Part shown: one piece after another, positions 1 through 8,888 of the stretch | Position numbering within the stretch: position 1 is the stretch's first letter | Layout: each line of letters begins with the position of its first letter | Source of the DNA: Actinomycetales bacterium UBA1383 | GTDB lineage: Bacteria; Actinomycetota; Actinomycetes; Actinomycetales; Actinomycetaceae | Length of the DNA: 64,000 nt | NCBI GenBank assembly: GCA_002305415.1 | Contig: DBQX01000082.1 | Location: forward strand, 1 to 64,000 | Direction: 5' to 3' | The notes under the pieces: generated by a model | What the model was told of the DNA's origin: nothing | Databases searched by the model: none | The model's input: the letters and a program-made list of their open reading frames with translations, nothing else | Translations under genes and position numbers: made by a program

Positions 1-1702
1 GCTCGAGGCCCTCACCGCCGCGGCTCCCGCTGCGCCCGCGGACGCCCCACCCGCCGCGGACGCCCCACCCGCCGCAGCCGGCCCCGCGCCCACCGGGGAG
101 GCGCCTCTCACCGGATACGCCGCTGACGTCGCCAAGGGGTACGACTACCAGGCCCCGTGCCTCTCCCTCGGGGCGCTCCTCGTCGACGGCGTTCCCGAAC
201 CGCGCGCACAGGTGCGGATCCCGCTGCGGATGCTGAACCGGCACGGGCTCGTCGCCGGCGCCACGGGCACCGGGAAGACCCGCACCCTCCAGCTCATGGC
301 GGAGGGCCTGTCCACTGAAGGGGTGCCGGTGTTCCTCACCGACATCAAGGGGGACCTCACGGGCCTCGCCGAGCCGGGGACGTCCTCCGGGAAGCTCCTC
401 GCCCGCACGGGACCCCTGGGGCAGGACTGGCAGCCGGCCTCCTTCCCGGTCGAGTTGTTCAGCCTCGGCGGGGCCGGCCGCGGTGTCCCGATCCGCACCA
501 CCGTCACGGACTTCGGGCCTCTCCTGCTGTCCAAGGTGCTCGGCCTGAACGACACCCAGGAGTCCTCGCTCGCCCTGATCTTCCACTGGGCGGACACCCA
601 GGGGCTCGCCCTGCTGGACCTGAAGGACCTGCGGACCGTCATCTCCTACCTCACGAGCGACGAGGGCAAGCCGGAGCTGAGGGAGATCGGCGGGATCTCC
701 ACTGCCACCGCCGGGGTGATCCTGCGGGAGATCGCCGCGCTGCAGGCGCAGGGTGCGGACACGTTCTTCGGGGAGCCGGCCTTCGACACCGTCGAACTCA
801 TGCGGACCGCCCCGGACGGCCGTGGCATCATCTCGAGCCTCGAGCTTCCCGAACTCTCGGACCGGCCGGCGCTCTTCTCCACCTTCGTGATGTGGCTGCT
901 GGCGGACCTGTTCAACGACCTCCCCGAGGTGGGGGACGCGGAGAAGCCGCGGCTGGTGTTCTTCTTCGACGAGGCCCACCTGCTGTTCAACGACGCCTCG
1001 GACGAGTTCCTCTCCCAGGTGATCCAGACCGTGCGCCTCATCCGCTCGAAGGGTGTCGGCGTGTTCTTCGTCACCCAGACCCCCAAGGACGTCCCCGAGG
1101 ACGTGCTCGCCCAGCTGGGCTCCCGCGTCCAGCACGCCCTGCGCGCCTACACCCCGAAGGACCAGGAGAGGCTCCGGCAGTCGGTCAAGACGTTCCCCAA
1201 CTCGCCCTACGACCTGGAGGAGGTGCTCACCACCCTGGGGACCGGCGAGGCCGTGGTGACGGTGCTGTCCGAGAAGGGGGCTCCCAGCCCCGTCGCGGCC
1301 ACCCGGCTCCGGGCCCCCCGCGCGAACATGGGTGTCGCGGCCGACGCCACCCTGGACGCCCTCGTCGCGTCCTCCTCACTACTGCACCGGTACCGCGACG
1401 CCGTCGACGGCGAGTCCGCCTACGAGATGCTGACCTCGCGCATGGAGCAACAGCGTGCCGCGGCGGAGCGGCAGGCGCTGGAGGAGCGCCGGGCCAAGGA
1501 GCGGATCGAGGAGGAGAAACGGCTCGAGCGCGAGCGGATCGAGGAGGAGAAACGGCGCGAGCGCGAGCGCGTTGCCGCGGAGAAGGAGGAGGCCCGACGC
1601 CGGGCCTCCCGCCAGAAGACCGTCGATTCCCTGCTCTCGAGCGCCGCGCGGTCGCTCGGCCGGGAGATCACCCGGTCGATCTTCGGCACGCGGGGCCGTT
1701 AG
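1..1702 (+). CDS. HerA-like ATPase, DUF853 family (5' end outside window)
   Basis: This is a P-loop ATPase related to the HerA/FtsK DNA-pumping helicases (DUF853). The frame is open to the left edge, so the start lies outside the window. The nucleotide-binding motif GATGTGKT lies near position 260. A Walker B-like FFFDEAH lies near position 960, and VTQTPKDVP follows. The visible N-terminal part holds a low-complexity Ala/Pro stretch with an 18-base tandem repeat near positions 41-78. The last 100 residues form a highly charged coiled coil with a repeated RIEEEKR-ERE unit (about 1500-1570). Family members are cytoplasmic; the exact DNA or protein substrate is unknown. The gene stops 8 bases before the convergent leuS stop. 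Confidence 0.85.
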   Translation, partial: LEALTAAAPAAPADAPPAADAPPAAAGPAPTGEAPLTGYAADVAKGYDYQAPCLSLGALLVDGVPEPRAQVRIPLRMLNRHGLVAGATGTGKTRTLQLMAEGLSTEGVPVFLTDIKGDLTGLAEPGTSSGKLLARTGPLGQDWQPASFPVELFSLGGAGRGVPIRTTVTDFGPLLLSKVLGLNDTQESSLALIFHWADTQGLALLDLKDLRTVISYLTSDEGKPELREIGGISTATAGVILREIAALQAQGADTFFGEPAFDTVELMRTAPDGRGIISSLELPELSDRPALFSTFVMWLLADLFNDLPEVGDAEKPRLVFFFDEAHLLFNDASDEFLSQVIQTVRLIRSKGVGVFFVTQTPKDVPEDVLAQLGSRVQHALRAYTPKDQERLRQSVKTFPNSPYDLEEVLTTLGTGEAVVTVLSEKGAPSPVAATRLRAPRANMGVAADATLDALVASSSLLHRYRDAVDGESAYEMLTSRMEQQRAAAERQALEERRAKERIEEEKRLERERIEEEKRRERERVAAEKEEARRRASRQKTVDSLLSSAARSLGREITRSIFGTRGR

Positions 1703-1710
1703 GACACGCG

Positions 1711-4575
1711 CTAGGCGGGCACCACGTTCACCAGGCGCGGCGCCCGCACGATGACCGTGCGCACGTCCCTGCCCGCGAGCGTGCGGACGACGCCGGGCGC
1801 GGCCAGCGCCCGCTCGCGCAGCTCGTCCTCGCCGATGGACGCGGGCACCTCGATGCGGTCACGGACCTTGCCGGCCACCTGCAGGACGCACGTGGCGGTC
1901 TCCTCGACGAGCAGGGACTCGTCCGCCACCGGGAACGGCTCCCACGCCAGGGACTCCGCGTGACCGAGCCGGCTCCACAGCTCCTCGGCGATGTGCGGCG
2001 CCACCGGGGCGACCATCAGCACGAGTGGCTCGATCGCGGCCCGCGGCACCGCCGCGAGGGTCGTCAGGTGGTTGTTCAGCACGATCAGGCGGGCGATCGC
2101 CGTGTTGATCCGCATCGCGGACATCTCCTCGGTGACCTCGGCGATCGTGCGCGCGACCAGCGTGGCCGTCCGGGTGTCCATGGGCTCGTCGACGACGGTC
2201 ACCTCGCCGGTCTCCTCGTCCACGACGTTCCGCCACAGCCGCTGGAGGAATCGCTGTGAACCCACGACCGCCCTCGTCTCCCACGGCCGGGAGAGGTCGA
2301 GCGGTCCCATGGACATCTCGTAGACCCGGAAGGTGTCCGCCCCGTAGGCCTCGTACATCTCGTCCGGGGTGACCATGTTCTTCAGCGACTTGCCCATCTT
2401 GCCGTACTCCCGGGTGACGGGTTCGCCCTCGACCGTGAAGCCGGACTGCTCATCGCCCTCCACCGCGGCGGCCTCCACGTACTGCCCGCGGGCGTCCACG
2501 TACGCGTAGGCCTGGATGTAGCCCTGGTTGAAGAGCCTGTGGAACGGCTCGGAGGAGCTGAGGTATCCGAGGTCGTACAGCACCTTGTGCCAGAAGCGGG
2601 CGTACAGGAGGTGGAGGACGGCGTGTTCCACGCCCCCCACGTACAGGTCCGTGCCCCCGGATCCGCCCGGCGTGCGCGGGCCCATCCAGTACCGCTCGAT
2701 CTCGGGGTCGACGAAGGCGGCGTCATTGTCGGGGTCGAGGTAGCGCAGCTCGTACCAGCAGGACCCGGCCCACTGCGGCATCGTGTTGGTGTCGCGGCGG
2801 TAGGGCCTGGGTCCGTCGCCGAGGTCGAGCTCCACGGAGACCCACTCCTCCACCCGGCCGAGCGGCGGTTCCGGCGTGGAGGCGGCGTCGTCGGGCGCGT
2901 AGGTGCGTGGCGAGAAGTCCGGCACGTCGGGCAGGTCGACGGGCAGCATCTCGTCCGGGAGCACGTGGGCCACGCCGTCGGCGTCGTAGACGATCGGGAA
3001 GGGCTCGCCCCAGTAGCGCTGGCGGGAGAACAGCCAGTCGCGCAGCCGGTAGGTCACCGCCCCGCGGCCGGTGCCCTTCTCCTCCAGCCAGGCCGTGATC
3101 CGTGCCCTGGCCTCGTCCTTGCCGAGCCCGTCGAGGGACACCTCGGGGTTCGCGGAGTTCACGACGACGCCGTCGCCCGTCCACGCGCTCTCCTGCACGT
3201 CGTGGCCCTCCTCCGGGAGGATGGTCGCGACGATCGGCAGGTGGTACTTCCGGGCGAAGTCGTGGTCCCGCTGGTCCCCCGACGGGACCGCCATGATGGC
3301 GCCCGTCCCGTAGCCCATCAGGACGTAGTCGGCGGTGAACACCGGCACGGCCTCCCCGTTGACCGGGTTCGTCGCGAACAGGCCGGTGAACACGCCCGTC
3401 TTGGGACGGGTCTCGTCCGTCCGTTCCTCGTCGGTCTCGGCCGCGGCCTTCGCCTGGTAGGCCGCGACGGCGTCGCGCGGGGTGGCGGCGCCGCCGGTCC
3501 ACTCCGGACGGGTGCCCCCGGGCCACGTGGCGGGGACCAGGGAGGACTCCCCCACGACGAGCGGGTGCTCCGGGGAGACCACCATGAACGTGGCTCCGAA
3601 GAGGGTGTCGGGGCGGGTGGTGAAGACGGTCAGCGGCTCGGCCAGTCCGTCCACGACGAAGTCCACGTAGGCGCCCTCGGAGCGTCCGATCCAGTTGCGC
3701 TGCATGAGGCGCACCTTCTCGGGCCAGTCGATGGTGTCGAGGTCCGCTATCAGGCGGTCGGCGTATGCGGTGATCCGCATCATCCACTGGCTCAGGTTCC
3801 GCTTGAACACCGGGTAGTTGCCACGCTCGGAGCGGCCCTCGTTGGTGACCTCCTCGTTGGCCAGCACGGTGCCCAGGCCGGGACACCAGTTCACCGGGGC
3901 CTGGGAGATGTAGGCGAGGCGGAACGAGTCGAGGACGGCCGCCCGCTCCACGGGCGTGAGCTCGGCCCACGAGCGGCCGCCGGGCACCTCGCGCGCGCCC
4001 GACTCGAACTCGGCCACCAGCTCCGAGATTGGGCGCGCCCGGCCCGCTCCGCCGCCGCGTCCGGGCGCCTCCGGGTCGTACCACGACTCGAAGATCCGCG
4101 AGAAGATCCACTGGGTCCACCGCACGTAGTCCGGGTCCGTGGTGGCGAAGCTGCGGCGGTCGTCGTGGGCAAGGCCGAGACGGCGCAACTGGCGGCGCAT
4201 CGTCCCGATGTTCTCCTCGGTCGTCACCCGGGGATGCTGCCCCGTCTGGACGGCGTACTGCTCCGCCGGCAGGCCGAAGGCGTCATACCCCAGGGCGTGC
4301 AGCACGTTCCTGCCGCGCATCCGTTCGAAGCGGCCCACCACGTCCGTGGCGATATAGCCGAGGGGGTGTCCGACGTGGAGGCCCTTCCCGGACGGGTAGG
4401 GGAACATGTCCAGCAGGTAGAACTTCTCCCATGCCGCCCGCGGCCCGGCGAGCGTCCCCCGCGGGTTGTGGGCGTGGAAGGTTCCCTCCTCCTCCCAGCG
4501 ATCCTGCCAGGCCGTCTCGATCCGCTCGGCCAGGGCGGCGGTGTAGCGGAAGGCGGGAATGGCGTCCTGGGTCAT
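1711..4575 (-). CDS. leuS: leucyl-tRNA synthetase
   Basis: This enzyme charges tRNA-Leu with leucine using ATP in the cytoplasm. The 954 residues carry the class I HIGH motif as HVGH (residues 67-70, after PYPSGKG) and the KMSKS loop as KMGKS near residue 726. The region between them fits an editing domain, and the C-terminal anticodon-binding and tail domains follow. The ATG has a strong AAGGAGG five bases upstream. The gene appears monocistronic. It is preceded by a short Leu-rich leader peptide and an intrinsic terminator, so it is probably controlled by transcription attenuation (see separate entries). Product confidence is high. Confidence 0.97.
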   Translation of the reverse strand: MTQDAIPAFRYTAALAERIETAWQDRWEEEGTFHAHNPRGTLAGPRAAWEKFYLLDMFPYPSGKGLHVGHPLGYIATDVVGRFERMRGRNVLHALGYDAFGLPAEQYAVQTGQHPRVTTEENIGTMRRQLRRLGLAHDDRRSFATTDPDYVRWTQWIFSRIFESWYDPEAPGRGGGAGRARPISELVAEFESGAREVPGGRSWAELTPVERAAVLDSFRLAYISQAPVNWCPGLGTVLANEEVTNEGRSERGNYPVFKRNLSQWMMRITAYADRLIADLDTIDWPEKVRLMQRNWIGRSEGAYVDFVVDGLAEPLTVFTTRPDTLFGATFMVVSPEHPLVVGESSLVPATWPGGTRPEWTGGAATPRDAVAAYQAKAAAETDEERTDETRPKTGVFTGLFATNPVNGEAVPVFTADYVLMGYGTGAIMAVPSGDQRDHDFARKYHLPIVATILPEEGHDVQESAWTGDGVVVNSANPEVSLDGLGKDEARARITAWLEEKGTGRGAVTYRLRDWLFSRQRYWGEPFPIVYDADGVAHVLPDEMLPVDLPDVPDFSPRTYAPDDAASTPEPPLGRVEEWVSVELDLGDGPRPYRRDTNTMPQWAGSCWYELRYLDPDNDAAFVDPEIERYWMGPRTPGGSGGTDLYVGGVEHAVLHLLYARFWHKVLYDLGYLSSSEPFHRLFNQGYIQAYAYVDARGQYVEAAAVEGDEQSGFTVEGEPVTREYGKMGKSLKNMVTPDEMYEAYGADTFRVYEMSMGPLDLSRPWETRAVVGSQRFLQRLWRNVVDEETGEVTVVDEPMDTRTATLVARTIAEVTEEMSAMRINTAIARLIVLNNHLTTLAAVPRAAIEPLVLMVAPVAPHIAEELWSRLGHAESLAWEPFPVADESLLVEETATCVLQVAGKVRDRIEVPASIGEDELRERALAAPGVVRTLAGRDVRTVIVRAPRLVNVVPA

Positions 4576-4606
4576 GCGGTCCTCCTTGGTGCTCCGGGCA
4601 TGAAAA

Positions 4607-4627
4607 AACCTCCCGTTCGGGGAGGTT
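4607..4627 (-). terminator. intrinsic terminator in leuS leader (attenuator)
   Basis: On the minus strand an 8-bp stem (AACCTCCC / GGGAGGTT) closes a 5-base CGAAC loop and runs directly into six T residues (two paired). It lies between the leader peptide and leuS, where a terminator can only make sense as an attenuator. A second hairpin (4631-4647, CCGCGCG-AGA-CGCGCGG) sits between the leader stop codon and this stem. Confidence 0.8.
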
Positions 4628-4647
4628 CCGCCGCGCGTCTCGCGCGG

Positions 4648-4671
4648 CTAGCGAAGGAGCAGTCCGGTCAT
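4648..4671 (-). CDS. leuL: leuS leader peptide MTGLLLR
   Basis: A seven-codon reading frame, ATG ACC GGA CTG CTC CTT CGC TAG, encodes three consecutive leucines in three different codons. A TAGCAT -10 element ends six bases before the ATG, so the transcript probably starts at the ATG itself (leaderless). The stop codon directly abuts a GC-rich hairpin, and an intrinsic terminator follows before leuS. This is the classical layout of ribosome-mediated attenuation: stalling at the Leu codons when charged tRNA-Leu is scarce would change folding and let transcription reach leuS. No other role is expected. The symbol is by analogy; an alternative ATG CGG ACA TGA just upstream overlaps it. Confidence 0.7.
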   Translation of the reverse strand: MTGLLLR

Positions 4672-4677
4672 GTCCGC

Positions 4678-4683
4678 ATGCTA
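4678..4683 (-). promoter_or_regulatory. -10 element of leuS leader transcript
   Basis: TAGCAT on the minus strand fits TANNNT and ends six bases before the leader ATG. No convincing -35 is seen, as is common for actinobacterial promoters. Confidence 0.5.
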
Positions 4684-4747
4684 CCGCATCGGGTAGTGGC
4701 CACCCCAGCGCCGTCCGCCGGGCACGCGCGCACGGCATGATGGGCAC

Positions 4748-5191
4748 ATGAGCAGCGTGTTCTCCCTCATCATCGACGGGCGGATCCCCGGCAACTTCGC
4801 CTGGGCGGACGACGTCTGCGTCGCGTTCGCGACCATCCAGCCCATCACCCCCGGCCACATGCTCGTGGTCCCGCGGGTCGAGGTGGCGCACTTCACGGAC
4901 CTCGACGACGACGTCCTCGCGCACCTCGCCGTCGTCGCCAAGCGTGTGGGCCAGGCGCAGCGCCGCGCGTTCGACGCCCCCCGGGCCGCGCTCATCGTGG
5001 CCGGCTTCGAGGTGCCCCACACGCACATCCACGTGCTGCCGGCCTGGGACGAGGGCGCGATCGCCTTCGCCAACGCGCGGCCGGCGTCGCCGGAGACGCT
5101 GGCGGAGACCACGGAGCAGGTGCGGGCCGCGCTGCGCGGACTCGGGTACGGCGGCCACGTGCCCGCCGCCCTGGGGTCTCCGGCCCTCTAG
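4748..5191 (+). CDS. HIT family nucleotide hydrolase
   Basis: This 147-residue protein belongs to the histidine-triad superfamily of small nucleotidyl hydrolases or transferases. The active-site motif HTHIHVLP is at about residues 96-103, and the upstream TPGHMLVVPR stretch is typical of the HIT fold. The exact substrate (for example an adenosine phosphoramidate or dinucleoside polyphosphate) cannot be read from the sequence. It diverges from the leuS leader. There is no Shine-Dalgarno sequence, but a CATGAT box ends six bases before the ATG, suggesting a leaderless message. It converges with the VKOR-like gene with 13 bases between stops. Confidence 0.9.
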   Translation: MSSVFSLIIDGRIPGNFAWADDVCVAFATIQPITPGHMLVVPRVEVAHFTDLDDDVLAHLAVVAKRVGQAQRRAFDAPRAALIVAGFEVPHTHIHVLPAWDEGAIAFANARPASPETLAETTEQVRAALRGLGYGGHVPAALGSPAL

Positions 5192-5204
5192 CGGTCCGGC
5201 CCCG

Positions 5205-5924
5205 TCAGAGGCCGAACACGAGCATCCACTTGTCCCAGAACACCAGCACGGCGAGCAGGACGATCAGGCCGAGGCTCATGCCCACCATGAGCCACCTGTC
5301 GAGGACCAGCGACCGCACGGCCCCGCCCCGCACGGGGAGGTGACCCCCCTGGGCGGCGCGGGCGAGGACGTTGAAGGCCACCACGATCACCACCACCCAC
5401 GTCACGAGGCAGTAGGGGCACAGTGACCCGATCACGGCGAAGGACTGGTAGGCGAACCACACGACGAACCCGAGGCCGCCGAGCACCGCGAGGACCAGGA
5501 GCCGCCAGAACCAGCGGGCCGGACGGGCACCGGCGGCGAACATGACGCCGACTCCCAGCAGCGCTCCGAAGGCGAGGACACCGAGGACCGCGTTTGGCGG
5601 ACCGAGGACGTGTGCCTGCCACGTGGTGATGAAGGTGCCGCACCCGATCACCGGATTGATGTCGCACCCCAGGGAGGCCAGGGGATCCTCCAGCACCTTC
5701 ATCTCGGTGAGGACCAGCTCGATCGACGCCCACAGGCCGACGACGGCGCTCGCCACCAGCAGCCACGAGAACGGCCGCGGGGCGCCCCCCAGCCGCTGGT
5801 GCCGCGTGGGACGCGCGCGGTCGAGCTGAACGAGTTCCTGCTCCTCGATCAGCAGCTCGTCCTCGGTCAGGAGCTCGTCGAGGTCACCGACGGGGTCGAC
5901 TGGTTCGTCGTGAGTGCGTGCCAC
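5205..5924 (-). CDS. vitamin K epoxide reductase-like membrane protein
   Basis: This is an integral-membrane thiol oxidase of the VKOR family. Such proteins reoxidise extracytoplasmic Dsb/thioredoxin-like partners and pass electrons to quinone. Both redox pairs are present: loop cysteines Cys87 and Cys95 in GCDINPVIGCG, and the active-site CPYC (Cys169 and Cys172). About five hydrophobic segments follow an acidic, Glu-rich N-terminal tail of some 50 residues. The start is a GTG at 5924 that overlaps the upstream phosphoesterase by 58 bases with only a weak ribosome site, so the true start may lie further in. It is the last gene of a four-gene unit. Confidence 0.88.
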   Translation of the reverse strand: MARTHDEPVDPVGDLDELLTEDELLIEEQELVQLDRARPTRHQRLGGAPRPFSWLLVASAVVGLWASIELVLTEMKVLEDPLASLGCDINPVIGCGTFITTWQAHVLGPPNAVLGVLAFGALLGVGVMFAAGARPARWFWRLLVLAVLGGLGFVVWFAYQSFAVIGSLCPYCLVTWVVVIVVAFNVLARAAQGGHLPVRGGAVRSLVLDRWLMVGMSLGLIVLLAVLVFWDKWMLVFGL

Positions 5925-7408
5925 CCGCTCACTGTAACGGCACCATCCGGGGTGACCATGACCACCGCGTGGTCCACGGGCGTCCCGTCAGCGGCGAACC
6001 GCAGCACCGTGAGCTCAGCGGATGACTGGAGGGTTCCGATCGTGCGGCCCCCGTTGTTCCCGCCCCCGGAGGACGAGGAGACGTACCGCCACGTGCCGGA
6101 TTCACCCAGTTCCGGTCCCACGGTGCGGTGCAGGTGGCCGGAGAGCGTGATCCGTGCGCAGCCAGCCTCGGCGGTCGCGGTGGCCGCCCGCGGGTTGTGG
6201 ATCAGCAGCATGTCGACGTCGCCATCCGCGCAGGCCACGTCACGGAGCCGGTCACCCATGGCGTGGACGGACTCGTCCCGCTCGAGCCGGGTCCCGGAGC
6301 CCACCGCCGTCAGGGTGGGGTCGGTGTCGCCGAGGATTCGCAACCCCGCCACCTCGACGACGTCGCCGCGCAGCACGTCCCACCCGACTCGCTCCTCCTG
6401 CTCGGCGGTGAGGACGGAGTCATGGTTGCCGTCCGCCACCACGACGGGAACGTCGATCTCCTGTGCGAAGGCGTTCACGCAGAAGGACTCCGCGGCGGTC
6501 CCGGACATCACCGTGTCCCCGCCGTTCGCGACGAGGTCCGCGCCGCTCACCCGGACCAGCGCCGCGACCACCCGGCCCATCGACACGTTGCAGTGCAGGT
6601 CGGAGACGAAGACGACCGTCGTCAGCGCGTCCTCGTCCACCGGAGCGGCGAGGTCCCAGCCCGACCTGGGCGCCGGCGCGGCGACGGCGGCGCGGAAGCC
6701 GGCGGACACTTCGGCGGCGACGCCGTCGTAGAAGGCCTCGTTCTCCTCGAAGGCGGTCACGACGCGCGGCCCGTAGGCATTGACGAGGTCCGCGAGACGC
6801 CCGGAGAGCCGGACACCCTCGAACGGTGTGCCGGCGAGCACCGCGGCGCGCTCCGTCAGGACGTCGGGACGCATCAGGGACGGCAGGACGGCGAGGCTGG
6901 TCGCGGTGACGACGACCGCTCCCAGGGCGAGCGCGTTCCGGCGCGTGAGCTGGAGCGGGCGGTCGCCGGTTCGCAGGACGGTCAGGAGGATCAGCCCGAG
7001 TCCCCCGGCGACCGCCGCACGGCCCAGCGCGTCCGTCACGAGGGCGTCGATCGCCGGGGTGAGCGCCGCGCGCGGGTGGGAGACCAGCTGGGTGTAGGCG
7101 GCGAGGTCCGCGCCGAGTCCCTCGAGGAAGTCCGCCTGGGGCGACGCCGGGATCTCGTGGACCGTGACGGTCACGCCCAGCGGCGCGGCCGGCGAGTCGA
7201 GGTGGACGGCACCCAGGGGTCCGAGGTCGACGACGACGGTGCGCGACAGGTCAACCTCGAGGGTGGCGCGGTGTGGGCCGACGTAGGACTCGGCGCGTGC
7301 CGTGAGGACGCCGAACACCAGGGCGAGCAGGCAGGCGACGACGGCGAGCAGGAGCTGGCGGGCCCGCTGCCGGCGTGCGTCGCCGGCCATCCTGGTGCCA
7401 CGAACCAT
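5867..7408 (-). CDS. membrane-anchored calcineurin-like metallophosphoesterase
   Basis: The 513-residue protein has a signal anchor at residues 18-38, a second hydrophobic stretch pair around 130-175, and a C-terminal phosphoesterase domain. The metal-site motifs are in order: SDLHCN (Asp270, His272), GGDTV (296-300), GNHD (327-330) and GHLH near residue 425. The catalytic domain probably lies outside the membrane. The substrate is unknown; the family includes phosphodiesterases and wall or nucleotide phosphatases. It is 16 bases downstream of the anchored hypothetical protein and overlaps the VKOR-like gene, so the genes are probably co-transcribed. Confidence 0.85.
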   Translation of the reverse strand: MVRGTRMAGDARRQRARQLLLAVVACLLALVFGVLTARAESYVGPHRATLEVDLSRTVVVDLGPLGAVHLDSPAAPLGVTVTVHEIPASPQADFLEGLGADLAAYTQLVSHPRAALTPAIDALVTDALGRAAVAGGLGLILLTVLRTGDRPLQLTRRNALALGAVVVTATSLAVLPSLMRPDVLTERAAVLAGTPFEGVRLSGRLADLVNAYGPRVVTAFEENEAFYDGVAAEVSAGFRAAVAAPAPRSGWDLAAPVDEDALTTVVFVSDLHCNVSMGRVVAALVRVSGADLVANGGDTVMSGTAAESFCVNAFAQEIDVPVVVADGNHDSVLTAEQEERVGWDVLRGDVVEVAGLRILGDTDPTLTAVGSGTRLERDESVHAMGDRLRDVACADGDVDMLLIHNPRAATATAEAGCARITLSGHLHRTVGPELGESGTWRYVSSSSGGGNNGGRTIGTLQSSAELTVLRFAADGTPVDHAVVMVTPDGAVTVSGWHALTTNQSTPSVTSTSS

Positions 7409-7424
7409 GCGGCTGCCGCCTCCG

Positions 7425-8888
7425 TCACTGGTACGAGATGAAGATCGGGGTCGGATTCACGTTCGCGATCGTCTGCTGCGGGGTGAGCATCGCTGGGGTG
7501 TCCTCGTCATAGAAGTTCTTCCATCCCCACCAGGGCATGTTGGGCGCGTAGTCGTGCAGCACGCGCCACGTGTCCTGCTTCGCCCCCTGGCCGCCCTGCC
7601 CGTCGACGTGCATCACGATGGCGAGCTCGTCCCGCGAGGTGTCGAGGCGGTCGATCTCCGGGGTCATCGACACCCGGAACGAGTGCAGGATCAGCACCTT
7701 CTGCGGGAGCCGGCGTTCGCGCGTGAAGTCAGCGAGCCAGTTCACCACCTGGTTCACCTCGTCGATGGCCACCGACCCGATCTGGCGCAGGTGCACCTGG
7801 TCGGGCTTGAGGCGCCACTCCGGGTCGAGGGCGAGGCCCACGTGCGGCAGGGCGAGCAGTTCCTCGTAGAGCTTCGCCTGGGTGAGGAAGTCGGTGCGCC
7901 CGGGCTGGAGGTCGAGCACGACGTAGAGGCCGTTCTCGGCCGCCGCGTCGACCAGGGGCCGCAACGTCTCGATCGGCGCCTCGGCCGAGTAGTTGCCGTC
8001 GGCCCCGGGACCGGCGGACGCGATCGTCGCGATGATCTCGAGGGAGGGCACGACCGTCATGTCGGTGAGGGACTCGTACGGTGCGGCGTGCTGCCGCGCG
8101 CGCTCGATCGTGGCCTCCACTCCCTGCTCCCCGAGCACGCCGAGCGCTGAGGAGCCCGGGTGTCCGTAGAGCGCCACGTAGAGCTTGCCGGGCGCGACGA
8201 GCTGGCCGCCGCCCGGCAGTTCCACCCCGGTGAGGACGGTCTCGAGCTTCCACTGGAAGTCCTCGTCCGTCGCCAGGTCACCCACCGTCAGGATGGTCGG
8301 GTCGGGCGAGTCCGCGAGGGCCGCCACGGTGTCCACCGAGCCACGCGGGTCCTCGGCGACCACGAGCGCCTGGCCGGACACCGGGCTCAGCAGCGGAGCC
8401 ACCCGCTCCGCAGTCGTCTCGTCGGCGACAAGCGCGAAGACCGGCGCTCCGGGTTCCCCGGCCTTCAGCTGGCCGGCCGGGATCGTCGGCAGGTCGACCC
8501 CGTCAGGCAGGTCGGCCCCGAAGGTGACCACGTGGCTCGCCCCGAGGCGCTCGATCTCGGCGCGGACGTCCTCCTCCGGGCCGCTCACCGGCGCGAGAAG
8601 GAGCGGGACGCGCAGGCCGGCGAGGGCGGCGGCGGCGTCATCGAGGTCGCCGGGCGTCGTGAGGGCGACGACGGGTGCCGAGGTGTACAGGGCGCCCGAG
8701 ACCTGGAGTGCCAGCGCCTCCTCGTCACCGCCCGCCACGGCCAGGGCGCTCTCGGTGGTCACCTCGGCGCCGGCGACACGCGGCGCCCCGTACACCGCAC
8801 GCGCACTCGGGCGTGGCCACAGGAAGACACCCGCCACGATGGCGGCAACAAGCAGGATGGCGAGGATGCCCACCCTCGTGCGGGTCAT
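7425..8888 (-). CDS. membrane-anchored conserved protein with possible wall-binding and barrel domains
   Basis: I do not recognise a characterised homologue. The 487-residue protein has a signal anchor at about residues 6-25. The segment to about residue 220 has repeated alpha/beta stretches such as ALVVAEDPRGSVDTVAALAD, reminiscent of the cell-wall-binding repeat 2 fold. The C-terminal half (DLQPGRTDF, LALDPEWRL, VLILHSFR, DGQGGQG) has the strand-end acidic residues of a glycosidase-like TIM barrel. It is probably an exported envelope protein. It overlaps the upstream HAD gene by four bases (ATGA), so translation is probably coupled. Confidence 0.6.
   Translation of the reverse strand: MTRTRVGILAILLVAAIVAGVFLWPRPSARAVYGAPRVAGAEVTTESALAVAGGDEEALALQVSGALYTSAPVVALTTPGDLDDAAAALAGLRVPLLLAPVSGPEEDVRAEIERLGASHVVTFGADLPDGVDLPTIPAGQLKAGEPGAPVFALVADETTAERVAPLLSPVSGQALVVAEDPRGSVDTVAALADSPDPTILTVGDLATDEDFQWKLETVLTGVELPGGGQLVAPGKLYVALYGHPGSSALGVLGEQGVEATIERARQHAAPYESLTDMTVVPSLEIIATIASAGPGADGNYSAEAPIETLRPLVDAAAENGLYVVLDLQPGRTDFLTQAKLYEELLALPHVGLALDPEWRLKPDQVHLRQIGSVAIDEVNQVVNWLADFTRERRLPQKVLILHSFRVSMTPEIDRLDTSRDELAIVMHVDGQGGQGAKQDTWRVLHDYAPNMPWWGWKNFYDEDTPAMLTPQQTIANVNPTPIFISYQ

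Noticed and set aside
4576..4740. T-box riboswitch upstream of leuS
   Set aside because: The leader is only about 100 bases long. It lacks a specifier loop and the conserved T-box sequence, and it contains a Leu-rich peptide instead.
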